Positions 7,761 through 17,425 of a DNA stretch of 39,201 nt are shown in pieces (positions within the stretch are counted from its first letter, which is position 1; each line of letters opens with the position of its first letter). The translations under genes and the position numbers were made by a program. This DNA is from Deltaproteobacteria bacterium. Its GTDB lineage: Bacteria; Desulfobacterota; JAFDED01. The stretch is from the NCBI GenBank assembly GCA_019310535.1, contig JAFDED010000033.1, positions 1 through 39,201 on the forward strand, written 5' to 3'. The notes under the pieces were generated by a model. It was not told where the DNA came from. It was given only the letters and a program-made list of their open reading frames with translations, and searched no databases.

Positions 7761-10055
7761 ATGGCCGCAAAGAACAACGTCGGAAACAAGCACCCGGTGG
7801 AGGAAATCAGCTTTGCGCGAGAGCTTGGATGTTTCGACGCCAGCATGATCGGCGTCGGGGGAATGATCGGTGCAGGAGTTTTTGTGCTCACCGGGATTGC
7901 AGCCGGAGAGGCAGGCCCTTCTTCTCTCCTTGCTTTCTTTTTCAACGGCATCGTTACGCTATTTACTGCAATGAGTTACGCTGAGCTCGCATCGGCCATC
8001 CCTGAGGCCGGGGGCGGTTACACATATATAAAAAGGGCCATGCCTGCCACCCTGGGATTTGCCATGGGATGGGTCTTGTGGTTTGCATACATCGTGGCTT
8101 GCTCCCTTTATGCCAACGGTTTCTCGGCTTACTTTCTCGAGTTCGTCCAGAAATACTTTTCTATGTCTACCCAGGCCGCCCTCAACCTGTTAGGCCTTTA
8201 TTGGACGCGGGCCATCCTGACGCTGTCCATCGGGGCGCTGTTCATTTGGATCAACGTCAGGGGGGTCTTTTTCACGGGCAAGTCCGAGAACATTATGGTC
8301 ATGGGGAAGATAATCGTTCTCGGCATTTTTATCATTTTCGGCCTCACGGAGATTTTCCGTACGCCTGCTGAGACCATGGCAAACTTCAGCCCTATGTTTC
8401 CCCGGGGATTTGGAGGGATGATTACAGCGATGGGTCTGACCTTTATCGCCTTTCAGGGGTATGACCTGATCTCCACTGTGGGCGAGGAGGTAATCGAGCC
8501 CGAGAAGAACATTCCGCGTGCCATTTTCATAGCCCTAGGGATTTCCACCCTGATATACCTTTTGATCGTGTTTGTCTCCTTAGGGGCTATTCGCCCCCAG
8601 GGGATATCCTCCTGGGAATTTCTGGGAACATACAAAGAGACGGCAATTATACGCGCCTCTGAGCAATTCATGCCACGTTTCGGAGTTTTCATTATCCTGT
8701 TCGGAGGGCTGTTGTCCACCATTTCGGCCCTGAATGCCACGATCCTGGCCGGTTCGAGGGTCGCCTTTTCGCTGGGCAGGGACCGATGGCTTCCGGAAGT
8801 GGTGGGAATGATTCATCACAAGTTCAGGACGCCGCACGTGGCCGTTCTTTCGACGGGAATCCTGTTGCTTGCCATGGGATCTTTCTTTCCCATCGAGGTC
8901 GTGGGTTCTGCGGCCAGCACGCTCTTTTTGCTGGTTTTCTCCATGGTCAACCTGTCCGTCATTGTCTCGCGACGGAAAAACCTTGAACTCAAAAGACGTT
9001 ACTCTGTCCCGCTTTATCCATTGACACCGCTGGCCGGCTTGTTTTGTTCTCTGGCACTGGCGATGTATCAGTATACATACGACCCCCGCACCTGGTATAT
9101 CAGTATAGGCTGGATACTGATGAGCATTGTTGTCTACTATTTATTCTTTTCGAATGTAGCCAAACAAGATGAGCTCATGCAAGTGGAAAGCACTGTACCG
9201 GACTTCGTGAGGGATCGTTTCAGCGTTATGGTCCCCCTGAGCAATCCGGATAATGTTCCTCGGCTGTTGGAACTGGCCATCCCGCTGGCGAAAGCCAATA
9301 ATGGAGAAATCATTGCCGCCACCATCGTGAGCGTCCCCAAGACCCTGCCCTTAGTCGACGGCATCCGCTACGTGCATAACCACCGGCCCTTGCTCAGAAA
9401 GGCAGCGGATTACGCCAGGGCAAAGGGGATCACGCTGCGAACCACCATTAAAGTAGCTCACGACGCAGCCGAGGGAATCATAGATACGGCCAGAAAAGAA
9501 AGGGCGGATATTGTTCTGATGGGATGGAAAGGGTTTACCACGTCCAAGGAAAAGATCATGGGCGAGATCACGGATCACCTTATGAAGTATGCGCCCTGCA
9601 ACCTGATTGTGGTGAAGTTCGGAGCGGAAAAAGCTATCAAGAAAATTTTATTACCCACCGCTGGAAGGCCCAATGCACGTCTTGCAGCGAAATTTACTTC
9701 TACCATCGCGCAGGAACTGAACGCCGGCGTGGATACCGTTTGTGTGTTATCACCTGAAACCGATTCCGAAACCCGCGAGAGGTCCCAGTCAATCGTCGAT
9801 CAGATCAAGTCGGATTTTATGCCTGGGATGGCTACCGGGAAGCTCATCAGCGCCAGGTCAATACCCGCCGCGTTGATTAAGGAATCCAACGATTATGACC
9901 TGGTTGTCATCGGCGCCACCAGGGAGGGTTTTCTCACCTACCTGTTTAAAGGCACCATTCCGGAAAAACTCGCCCGCCATTCCAGAACATCCGTCATGAT
10001 CGTGAAAGAATACGAAGGTATCGTTAAAGCATGGATGAAACATTTCCTGGGGTGA
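7761..10055 (+). CDS. APC-family amino acid permease fused to two universal stress protein domains
   Basis: Inner-membrane amino acid/polyamine-type transporter, 764 aa. Residues about 20-475 hold the APC core, about 12 membrane helices, with the family signature GVGGMIGAGVF in helix 1 and an FQGYD segment in helix 6. The C-terminal 280 residues are cytoplasmic and form two UspA-like domains (about 492-620 and 630-755). The first Usp domain keeps the G-x2-G-x9-G spacing (MGWKG...MGE) with Glu where the usual nucleotide site has Ser/Thr. The second is more divergent (GATREGF...KGTI). APC-Usp fusions are known; the soluble part probably senses a nucleotide and gates transport. GAGAGG before the ATG supports the start. 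It is monocistronic. A weak hairpin without a T-run follows at 10072-10090. Confidence 0.9.
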   Translation: MAAKNNVGNKHPVEEISFARELGCFDASMIGVGGMIGAGVFVLTGIAAGEAGPSSLLAFFFNGIVTLFTAMSYAELASAIPEAGGGYTYIKRAMPATLGFAMGWVLWFAYIVACSLYANGFSAYFLEFVQKYFSMSTQAALNLLGLYWTRAILTLSIGALFIWINVRGVFFTGKSENIMVMGKIIVLGIFIIFGLTEIFRTPAETMANFSPMFPRGFGGMITAMGLTFIAFQGYDLISTVGEEVIEPEKNIPRAIFIALGISTLIYLLIVFVSLGAIRPQGISSWEFLGTYKETAIIRASEQFMPRFGVFIILFGGLLSTISALNATILAGSRVAFSLGRDRWLPEVVGMIHHKFRTPHVAVLSTGILLLAMGSFFPIEVVGSAASTLFLLVFSMVNLSVIVSRRKNLELKRRYSVPLYPLTPLAGLFCSLALAMYQYTYDPRTWYISIGWILMSIVVYYLFFSNVAKQDELMQVESTVPDFVRDRFSVMVPLSNPDNVPRLLELAIPLAKANNGEIIAATIVSVPKTLPLVDGIRYVHNHRPLLRKAADYARAKGITLRTTIKVAHDAAEGIIDTARKERADIVLMGWKGFTTSKEKIMGEITDHLMKYAPCNLIVVKFGAEKAIKKILLPTAGRPNARLAAKFTSTIAQELNAGVDTVCVLSPETDSETRERSQSIVDQIKSDFMPGMATGKLISARSIPAALIKESNDYDLVVIGATREGFLTYLFKGTIPEKLARHSRTSVMIVKEYEGIVKAWMKHFLG

Positions 10056-10137
10056 GGGCGAAGGCTGGATCGGATCACCGGCAATGATCCAATCGGATTA
10101 CCAACCGAATCAAGGAGTGTTTTGCAATAATCAGGAG

Positions 10138-10281
10138 TTATACGTCAAACTCATTTTCGACAGTTGAAAACGAGTTGAACATCACAGCAGGCGGATTCTT
10201 AAAATACTCAAAGCCACCAAGCACGGCATTAAGATGGTGGAATACCTCTTTGATATCTTTGTCCAGGTGCGCAATACATTC
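10138..10281 (-). pseudogene. C-terminal remnant of a conserved protein, behind the ACR3 gene
   Basis: On the - strand one frame reads ECIAHLDKDIKEVFHHLN, then AVLGGFEYFKNPPAVMFN, and stops at 10138-10140. From memory this resembles the domain 'HLDxDIxEVLPYLNAxLGGFEYxKxPPAxxF' of small Fe-S-binding proteins in anaerobes; no search was made. The frame continues upstream to about 10377 without resemblance, has no start or ribosome site, and the usual tail of that domain is missing. I read it as a relic of a gene that once followed the arsenite exporter. No other gene is seen in 10056-10360. Confidence 0.4.
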
Positions 10282-10360
10282 CAGAGATTGAAAACTTGGA
10301 TTGCATCTGGTATGAAGATTTGTCTCTGGTATAGTTTTTAAGTAACACAGCCTTCCTCCA

Positions 10361-11452
10361 TTAAGGCTTGCAAGTCACATGGCAGATTCCGGTGGGCGTC
10401 TCCATCGCAAAAGGAAAATACTTTCTCTTAAACCAGAGGGCTACATTGACCAGACTGATCAACACCGGTACTTCTACCAGCGGACCTATGACTGCAGCGA
10501 AGGCCTGTCCGGAGTCTATCCCAAAGACGGCCACGGCCACGGCAATGGCCAGTTCAAAATTATTGGACGCCGCCGTGAAGCTCAGGGAAGTCGATTGCTC
10601 GTACGTGGCTCCCACCTTCATGGAAAGATAGAAGGAGACAAAGAACATGATCACAAAGTAGACACACAGCGGAATCGCCACCCGGAAAACGTCCAGTGGA
10701 AGTTGGATAATGTATTCGCCTTTGAGGGAAAACATTACTAAAATGGTGAAAAGCAAAGCAATCAGGGTGATGGGACTGATCCTGGGGATGAACTTTTCCT
10801 CATACCACTCCCGCCCCTTTGCTTTCAGCCCTATCACACGCGTGATGATCCCACCGATAAAGGGTATCCCAAGGTATATGAAAACGCTTTCGGCGATCTG
10901 GCCGATGGATATATCTACCACCGCTCCCTTCAATCCAAGCCATTGAGGAATTACCGTAATAAAGATGTAGGCATAGACAGAGAAAAACAGGACCTGAAAG
11001 ATAGAGTTAAAGGCCACAAGTCCTGCGCAGTATTCCCTGTCTCCGGATGCCAGGTCATTCCAGACGATGACCATGGCAATACAGCGGGCCAGACCAATCA
11101 GGATCAGGCCCACCATGTATTCGTGTTGTCCCGAAAGGAAGGTGACAGCAAGAAGAAACATCAGGATGGGACCGATGACCCAGTTTTGAACGAGGGAGAG
11201 GGCCAGAACTTTAACGTTACGAAAAACCTGGCCTAATTGTTCATATTTCACCTTGGCCAGAGGTGGATACATCATCAGAATCAGCCCGATAGCAATGGGG
11301 ATGTTGGTGGTGTCGACCTGAAAATAATTGATCACCTCCCGAACCCCTGGGAAGAAATACCCCCAGGTCACACCCACAAACATGGCCAGGAAGATCCACA
11401 AAGTCAAAAATCGATCCAGAAGGGGAAGTCGTCTGCTTATTGTTTCTGTCAT
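10361..11452 (-). CDS. acr3: ACR3-family arsenite efflux transporter
   Basis: Inner-membrane As(III) (possibly also Sb(III)) exporter of the bile/arsenite/riboflavin superfamily, 363 aa with about 10 membrane helices. The conserved cysteine C124 in [12 protein letters not shown] and glutamate E327 in GPLVEVPVL, both required for arsenite transport in studied ACR3 proteins, are present. GGGAGGAAAT sits just before the ATG. No arsR, arsC or arsM lies beside it in this window, so its regulation is not visible, and no ArsR-like operator was recognised in the short gap upstream (11453-11618). A decayed gene follows it. Confidence 0.92.
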   Translation of the reverse strand: MTETISRRLPLLDRFLTLWIFLAMFVGVTWGYFFPGVREVINYFQVDTTNIPIAIGLILMMYPPLAKVKYEQLGQVFRNVKVLALSLVQNWVIGPILMFLLAVTFLSGQHEYMVGLILIGLARCIAMVIVWNDLASGDREYCAGLVAFNSIFQVLFFSVYAYIFITVIPQWLGLKGAVVDISIGQIAESVFIYLGIPFIGGIITRVIGLKAKGREWYEEKFIPRISPITLIALLFTILVMFSLKGEYIIQLPLDVFRVAIPLCVYFVIMFFVSFYLSMKVGATYEQSTSLSFTAASNNFELAIAVAVAVFGIDSGQAFAAVIGPLVEVPVLISLVNVALWFKRKYFPFAMETPTGICHVTCKP

Positions 11453-11618
11453 CCATTTCCTCCCGATAGAATAGGAATTAATGCAGCCCCAATCAGGTAC
11501 ACAACCTTTCGGGCAGGAATAATTCTTGCCCCTGCCACTCAGGTTACTCGTTTAGCTTCCAGGAGATACGCACCAGATATCAACAAGTCAGTGATCATGG
11601 GATGAAGGCCAGATATGA

Positions 11619-12227
11619 TTATTGACAGTCTCCCAGGGAGTTCCACTGGCGGAGCAAATGGTAAAGCTTATTCCACAACCCTTTTTTCCCCTCTCCGGTT
11701 ACGGCGGAAAATAACACAGGCTCATCGCTTGTGTGCTGGATCCGTGGAAGTATAAGCTTTAGCTGCTGCATCCGTCGCGGCTGTGGGAGTTTATCGACCT
11801 TGGTCAACACGGGAATGGACGCGACATTTTTATGGGCCAGCCATTCCAGCAATTGCATGTCTCCTTCCGCGGGCCCGCGACGAATGTCCATGATCACCAC
11901 AACCCCTCGTAACTCCGTCCTCTCCGACAGGTAGCTCTCAACCATGGGTCGCCACCTGCGTCGGACTGCCTCAGGGACCTTGGCGTAACCATACCCCGGC
12001 AGGTCCACGAAGACGAATGCGCCGTTGACCTCGAAAAAGTTCAGCGTCTGGGTCCGTCCCGGCGAAGAACTGGTTTTCACCAGGCCCTTTCGACCCAGCA
12101 GGGCGTTGATCAGGGAAGATTTGCCCACGTTGGATCGGCCGGCAAAGGCCACTTCGGGCAAGCGTGTGCTTGGGCACTGAGATGGGTTAACGGCGCTGGT
12201 CAGAAACCTCGCAGAGACGATTTTCAT
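11619..12227 (-). CDS. engB: ribosome biogenesis GTPase EngB/YsxC
   Basis: Small essential GTPase of the TrmE-Era-EngA-EngB-Septin family, 202 aa, acting in maturation of the large ribosomal subunit. The G1 loop GRSNVGKS is at 30-37, G3 DLPG at 75-78, and G4 TKVD at 142-145. Length is typical. The ATG overlaps the TGA of the aminotransferase gene (ATGA at 12224-12227), so translation is coupled to it. Confidence 0.95.
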   Translation of the reverse strand: MKIVSARFLTSAVNPSQCPSTRLPEVAFAGRSNVGKSSLINALLGRKGLVKTSSSPGRTQTLNFFEVNGAFVFVDLPGYGYAKVPEAVRRRWRPMVESYLSERTELRGVVVIMDIRRGPAEGDMQLLEWLAHKNVASIPVLTKVDKLPQPRRMQQLKLILPRIQHTSDEPVLFSAVTGEGKKGLWNKLYHLLRQWNSLGDCQ

Positions 12228-13408
12228 GGAAACTGCTTTTGTAAATAGGCCCGAATGCGACCCATCCCTTCCTCTATGTTCTCAAGAGAGGTGGCGTAGG
12301 AGAAACGCAGGTAGCCTTCGGCGTTCTGGCCGAAGTCGATGCCCGGTGCTACGCCGACGTGGGCGTTTTCCAGGATATCGAAAGCCAGTCGATACGAATC
12401 ATCGGTGAACCGGCGCGCGCTGGCCAGCACGTAGAAGGCCCCCGTGGGTTCGACGGTGATTCCGAACCCCATCTCTTTCAGGCGGCTGATCATGAGCTTG
12501 CGCCGCTGATCGTAGATGCTCCGCATCCGCTCCACATCCGCCTCGCATTCGTCAAGGGCGGTGATGCCGGCCCTCTGAACAAAGGCATTGGGAGAGATAA
12601 AAAAGTTCTGGAGCATTTTCTGGATGGGTCGCTTGAATTCTTCCGGCATGATGATGTATCCCAGCCGCCAGCCGGTCATGGCGAACGCTTTGGAGAATCC
12701 GTTGATAATAAAGGCTCTGTCAGTGAACTCCAGGATTGAGTGCTCCCGGCCCTCGTACACCAAGCCGTGGTAAATCTCGTCGGAGATGATCATAGGGCCA
12801 AGGTTGGCGATGTGAGCCATGCGTTCAGAAGAGAGCAGGTTGCCCGTGGGGTTGGCCGGCGAGTTGATTATCACGGCCCGGGTGGAAGGATTGATGCGCG
12901 GGAGAATTTCCTCCGGCCGATACTGGAAGCCGTCTTCTTCGTGAACGTTCACGAAGACGGATTTCCCCTCAAGAAATCTCAGATAGTTGGGATAACATGA
13001 ATAATGAGGATCCGAAAGAATGACCTCATCACCGGGATTCACCAAGGCTCCAAGCACCAGGAGGAAGGCCGGTGATGACCCCATGGTCACCCCCACCCGG
13101 TCGGGCGTGATTGTAACGCCGTACTGGCGATGATAATGGCGGCAGATGGCCTCCCGGAGAGGAAGCAATCCCAGGCTGTGGGTGTAATGGGTTTCACCGT
13201 CTCGCATGGCACGCTCCGCCGCCTCGATAATACAGGGCGGGGTATCGAAATCAGGTTCGCCCACTTCGAGATGAATGATATGACAACCCTGCATCTCAAG
13301 CTCCGCGCTGCGCTCCATAACATCCATCACGATGAATGGAGGGAGCCCCATCACCCTTTGAGACATTCCAATATTCTTTTGTTCATTCAATTTTGGCATA
13401 TCTGTCAT
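12224..13408 (-). CDS. class I/II PLP-dependent aminotransferase
   Basis: Fold-type I pyridoxal-phosphate enzyme of the aspartate aminotransferase superfamily (AlaA/AspC-like), 394 aa, moving an amino group between an amino acid and a 2-oxo acid. NPTGN at 186-190, D210 and Y213 of SDEIYHG, and the Schiff-base lysine K240 in GFSKAFAM are present, followed by TGWRLGY. Several starts are possible: ATG 13408 (used here, AAGGA rather close), ATG 13399 with better spacing from the same AAGGA, and TTG 13432. The conserved fold begins at about SQRVMGLPPF. It overlaps engB by 4 bp. Substrate preference is not readable. Confidence 0.9.
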   Translation of the reverse strand: MTDMPKLNEQKNIGMSQRVMGLPPFIVMDVMERSAELEMQGCHIIHLEVGEPDFDTPPCIIEAAERAMRDGETHYTHSLGLLPLREAICRHYHRQYGVTITPDRVGVTMGSSPAFLLVLGALVNPGDEVILSDPHYSCYPNYLRFLEGKSVFVNVHEEDGFQYRPEEILPRINPSTRAVIINSPANPTGNLLSSERMAHIANLGPMIISDEIYHGLVYEGREHSILEFTDRAFIINGFSKAFAMTGWRLGYIIMPEEFKRPIQKMLQNFFISPNAFVQRAGITALDECEADVERMRSIYDQRRKLMISRLKEMGFGITVEPTGAFYVLASARRFTDDSYRLAFDILENAHVGVAPGIDFGQNAEGYLRFSYATSLENIEEGMGRIRAYLQKQFP

Positions 13409-13689
13409 TTTCCTTGGTAGTATCTCCAACAAATCAAGTACTCATATGAAATCGCGGTCAAACAAGCCCTTTACGGGCGGGGAGACCAGGCCCATACGTT
13501 GGAGGAAAAGGGGAATGTACAACCCAAGAAAATTCATTACGGCACCTTGAGTTACTGAAACGAACGCAACTTGGTATCAAATACTTTTACACCATAGTAT
13601 AGGACAAAGCACAAAATGTTCCAAGGGGTAATTACTCGAATATACTTAGCTTCTTCCGGAGAGAAGAATCATGCGGACGCGGAGAACCA

Positions 13690-15348
13690 TCAAAGCACCT
13701 GGAAAATTTCTATTTCCATCTCACGGCCTTTGAGCGATTTTTTCCCCGCGCTTTCAGTAGTGAATACGTCCTTGACTTCCTGGTAGGTTTCTGGTCCGAT
13801 GAGAATTTGACTTGGCTGGGCCAACTCCTCCAGTCGGGCCGCTACGTTGACCACATCTCCGAGAACGGTGTAATCCAGGCGTCTGATGGAACCGATATTA
13901 CCCACCACCACCATGCCGGTGTTGATGCCGATGCGGATGTCAAATCGCTGTTCCGGTGGGAGCTTCTGCATGAGTTGTTCTCTTTCCGTGAGCATCTTTT
14001 TGGCCGCCAGTACGGCTCGCATGGCGTCGTCTTTTCGGGTGAAAGGCGCGCCAAAGACCGCCATGATACCGTCCCCTATGTATTTATCCAGTGTTCCGTC
14101 GTACTCGAAGATAATATCGGTCATCTTGCTGAAGTAATCGTTTAAAAGATTGGCGACTTCTGTGGGTTGGAGCCTTTCAGCAATTTTGGTGAACCCGATG
14201 ATGTCCGAGAACAAGATGGTAACCTTCTGCTCCTGTGTCTCAAGGGTAATTCCTCCTCCCTGGTAGCTCTGTTTCATGAGCATATCCACAACAGAGGGCG
14301 AGTGGAACCGCATAAGGTTATTGCGCATCTGGAATTCCTGGCGGATTTTCTCCTGAAGCCGGGATTGTTGAATCCCAATGGCAGCCTGGTTGCCAATGGC
14401 GAACAGAAGATCAAGATCGTCCTCGGTAAAAGGCTTGTCGGTACTGGTACGATCCAGAAACAGTACACCGATGATATCGTCCCGATGCCTCCACAAAGGG
14501 ACACACATGGCCGAACGGATGCCGTAAAGCTGAATACTTTCTCCGGCCTGAAACCTGGAATCAACCTTGGCATCGGCGGTCAATACAGCCACCTGCTCTT
14601 GAATTACACGGTTGACGATGGTGCGGCTCAGGCTGATCTTCTCATCCGGCGGCTTTACCCCGCGGTAACGGATCACTTTCGGAACCAGAGTTTCCATATC
14701 TTCATCTCGCAGCAGCAGGAAGCCGCGCTCCGCTTCCACCACCTGGAGCACCAGCTCCATAATGACTTCCAGCAGATCTTCAAGGTTGGTGACGGAATTG
14801 ATGGTCTCGCCGATTTGATAGAGGATTAAAAGATTTCGATAATTTTTCTCTAAATTTTCACTGGCCCGATCCTTCGCGAACCGGAGGGTGGCTGCCAATG
14901 CCTGACGCGTAATGCTGGCCTGTTTCTCCTGAGCGGTTGTAGTATCAATGATGGGCGTCAGATCCCGAAGGGGCGAGATCACATTCTCCTCAGACAGGGA
15001 CTTCACCAGGGTTTGGTTTTCATCCTGGATGTGATCATCGGACAGGGATACCTGCCTTGAGATCTGGTCTATAAATTTAATGGCGGCTGTTCCGATACGT
15101 ATGGTATCCTGGTCTCTCAGGATGTAACGGGAGACTCGGACATCATTTATAAATGTGCCGTTATGACTGTTCAGATCCACCAGGACATAATGTTCTCCCT
15201 CTCGAACTATTTCCGCATGCTTCCGTGAAACAATCTTCTCATCTATGCTAATTTCGTTATCGGCTGCCCGCCCGATGACGATTTTCCGCTTTGTAAGCGG
15301 AAATTCCCGGGGCTTTTTCAATGGTAGTTGAACAATAAGTTTGAGCAT
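13690..15348 (-). CDS. FHA-GAF-class III adenylate cyclase
   Basis: Cytoplasmic signalling enzyme predicted to make cAMP, 552 aa. An N-terminal FHA domain (about 5-95) has the phosphothreonine-binding set: GR 26-27, SRKH 41-44 and SHNGT 61-65. A linker and a GAF domain (about 175-330) follow, then a class III cyclase domain (about 370-550). Catalytic residues are complete: metal Asp D382 (FSDIIGF) and D426 (IGDG), adenine-reading K422 and the D492/T494 region, and N501 and R505 (VVNVAARLE) for the transition state. Fused FHA and GAF inputs suggest control by Ser/Thr phosphorylation and by a small ligand. AAGG lies 5 bases before the ATG. It is monocistronic, with a 7-bp hairpin in its leader at 15380-15399. 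Confidence 0.92.
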   Translation of the reverse strand: MLKLIVQLPLKKPREFPLTKRKIVIGRAADNEISIDEKIVSRKHAEIVREGEHYVLVDLNSHNGTFINDVRVSRYILRDQDTIRIGTAAIKFIDQISRQVSLSDDHIQDENQTLVKSLSEENVISPLRDLTPIIDTTTAQEKQASITRQALAATLRFAKDRASENLEKNYRNLLILYQIGETINSVTNLEDLLEVIMELVLQVVEAERGFLLLRDEDMETLVPKVIRYRGVKPPDEKISLSRTIVNRVIQEQVAVLTADAKVDSRFQAGESIQLYGIRSAMCVPLWRHRDDIIGVLFLDRTSTDKPFTEDDLDLLFAIGNQAAIGIQQSRLQEKIRQEFQMRNNLMRFHSPSVVDMLMKQSYQGGGITLETQEQKVTILFSDIIGFTKIAERLQPTEVANLLNDYFSKMTDIIFEYDGTLDKYIGDGIMAVFGAPFTRKDDAMRAVLAAKKMLTEREQLMQKLPPEQRFDIRIGINTGMVVVGNIGSIRRLDYTVLGDVVNVAARLEELAQPSQILIGPETYQEVKDVFTTESAGKKSLKGREMEIEIFQVL

Positions 15349-15954
15349 GCGAACCTTTTTGGAATACGTGAAAAAGTCGGCCGCTATGGTTTTAGCGGCT
15401 TTTGACGAATATAGAAAAAATGCTTGCTATCTGTAAATACTGAATTTAGTATATAGCATAGCAATGGATCAAGTGTCCAGAAAAAAATACGCATGCTGTG
15501 CTGTTTTTCTTGACAGATGAATATTAAATATTGTAATAAAAAATCTAAAATCTTGTGAACATTTCTTTAAAACAGTCCCTGTCCATTATCGAGGGAGACA
15601 ATGTTGCATAAGATAATGCGTAGCTGCATAACGTGATAGAGTTTACAAAGATCAATAGACATGGTCAAAGCCCTCGAGCTGCTTTATCCGCCCCATCGTT
15701 TTAAAAAGTCGCGTACTTCTTATTAATAGTTTTCCCGCTTCGAGAAATTTTCCCAAGTCCTTCTTATTTTTTCGCCTCAACACTCAGCAGTCTGAGAAAA
15801 TACAGGGCTTGTGACTAGGAAGGAAAATTTGCTTTCACAGGAGATTTCCGCAGTGGCAAACAGGAAGTTGTTTTGCGTCACCGACTTTTTGAAGACCTGA
15901 ATCGTGAGAATCAATTTCAAGAAATGACAGGCGTTCATGGAAAGGATATTACCT
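15349..15954. promoter_or_regulatory. 606-bp divergent intergenic region
   Basis: Holds the upstream regions of the cyclase (-) and the LarA homologue (+). Visible structure: a perfect 7-bp hairpin at 15380-15399 (GCCGCTA...TAGCGGC), 31 bases upstream of the cyclase start, and a second, broken stem at 15426-15457 (GCTAT, ATACT / AGTAT, ATAGC). The AT-rich block at 15400-15580 probably contains the cyclase promoter. No gene, tRNA or known riboswitch is recognised. Confidence 0.3.
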
Positions 15955-17379
15955 ATGGAATCAGAAATCAGGCTCGATTATGGGGATCAGGCTATTGTCG
16001 ACTTTATTCCGTCACAGTTACAGCGGTCTGATCGTTTTATTCCCTTGCAGATCCCCCCCAAGCTTCCAGCAATGAGTTGGGAGGAGGGCTTGAGGCGGGC
16101 GACAAGTCTGCCGGTTGGCGATTGTCCTTCTCTGGAAATCATCTGCAAGGAGTATTACCGCGGAGGGGATGTAGGGATCATTGTGGATGACTACACACGG
16201 CCCAACCACCACACGCGGAAATTTTTGCCCATCCTGCTGGAGTTCCTGTCCAGTTGGGGTGTCCCCATGGAGCGGGTAAAGCTGGTGATTGCCACCGGCA
16301 CCCACCGTGAACCCAACCGAAAAGAGTTCGACCAGATTTTTGGCATTGGAATCTATGAAAAGTTCAAGGAGCAAGTCGTTACCCATTATCCAGACAAGAA
16401 CAACGTGGTGGTGGGCGAACTGGATGGGATTCCTGTAGAGATGGACCGGACGGTGTATGCGTGTGAAATCGTGGTGGCATTGACGGATATCGACAATCAT
16501 TATTTTGCCGGTGTGGCGGGCGGGCCCAAGGCCTTTTTACCCGGTGTGGCAGGGGAACGGATCATCACCCATGAACACCTGCACATGTTCAGCGATACGG
16601 GCTTTGCGGAAAATGTCCGGCTGGGAAACCTCGATAACAATCCGGTGTTCGAGAAAAAGCGGGCCATTGTGCAAATCATGATGGATGCGCTCAGGAAAAA
16701 GAGGACCCATGTTTATACCACGGCCTGCATCCTGGACAGCGATGGCGATCTGGTTTTCTCCAAGGGCGGGGAGGTTCTCGCTGTGCACAAGTTGGCCGCT
16801 CGTACCATCCCGGAGGTATGGACCGTGAAGGTGCGGAGGTCTCCCGATGTGGTCATCGCCGGGGCCAAAAATGTGGGCGTGAATCTTTACCAGGCTGTTA
16901 AGGCCACTCATGCCGCTTATAATGCGGTGCGTCCCGGAGGAATCATCCTGACCGCAGCACCGTGCCCCGATTCATTCGGCAACGAAGCATTCAAGGGGTT
17001 GATGAAGATTGCAGCCGATGTTTTTCATGAGCACCAGAACAAGCCGGATATGAATCCCTATATCCCGATGGCTATGAGTGCTGTTCTCACAGCAGTGAGG
17101 GCGGATTTCCGTATTGGCAAGCAAAAACCTGTGGACATGATCCGCATCCTCAAGCATGTTGGTTGGGGCCATTTGCACTGGATCGCCGATGGCCTTTCGC
17201 CAGAGGAACAGAAGATTCTGCCCTTCGTTTTTTATGGAGATTCATCGGCACCGGCGGGGGAGCGACTGCGCAGATGGGTGCGCCGGTATCTGGAGGCTAC
17301 GAACCACACTTTCACGGTACTGAACAACCCCGGCTATCTGGTTTTGGTGGAACAGGACACGAGCGCCGCGGCAACCTGA
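15955..17379 (+). CDS. LarA-type nickel-pincer racemase/epimerase homologue
   Basis: Member of the lactate racemase LarA family (DUF2088), 474 aa, cytoplasmic. Such enzymes racemise or epimerise 2-hydroxy acids by hydride transfer on a nickel-pincer nucleotide. Residues matching Lactobacillus LarA are present with the same spacing: H117 (ATGTHRE), H182, K192 (AGGPKAF; the cofactor-linked lysine) and H208 (THEHLH), and R82 in DDYTRPN. ATG 15955 follows AAGGA by 8 bases and is preferred to the in-frame ATG 15937. The genes for cofactor synthesis (larB, larC, larE) are not in the window. Substrate unknown; the family covers lactate, malate, other hydroxy acids and some sugar acids. Convergent with glgA. 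Confidence 0.82.
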   Translation: MESEIRLDYGDQAIVDFIPSQLQRSDRFIPLQIPPKLPAMSWEEGLRRATSLPVGDCPSLEIICKEYYRGGDVGIIVDDYTRPNHHTRKFLPILLEFLSSWGVPMERVKLVIATGTHREPNRKEFDQIFGIGIYEKFKEQVVTHYPDKNNVVVGELDGIPVEMDRTVYACEIVVALTDIDNHYFAGVAGGPKAFLPGVAGERIITHEHLHMFSDTGFAENVRLGNLDNNPVFEKKRAIVQIMMDALRKKRTHVYTTACILDSDGDLVFSKGGEVLAVHKLAARTIPEVWTVKVRRSPDVVIAGAKNVGVNLYQAVKATHAAYNAVRPGGIILTAAPCPDSFGNEAFKGLMKIAADVFHEHQNKPDMNPYIPMAMSAVLTAVRADFRIGKQKPVDMIRILKHVGWGHLHWIADGLSPEEQKILPFVFYGDSSAPAGERLRRWVRRYLEATNHTFTVLNNPGYLVLVEQDTSAAAT

Positions 17380-17425
17380 TCGTCTTTGCAGCCCATTGAT
17401 GAACTGCACGCCTGCATTATGGTGA

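Noticed and set aside
10072..10090. Hairpin GGATCA...TGATCC after the permease gene
   Set aside because: Six-base stem without a following T-run, so not supported as a terminator.
13433..13689. Open + strand stretch YEIAVKQALYGRGDQAH as a gene relic
   Set aside because: Protein-like but short, without start, ribosome site or recognised family; not strong enough to list.
14167..14829. 220-codon + strand frame
   Set aside because: Shadow of the GAF/cyclase gene; no ribosome site or recognisable domain.
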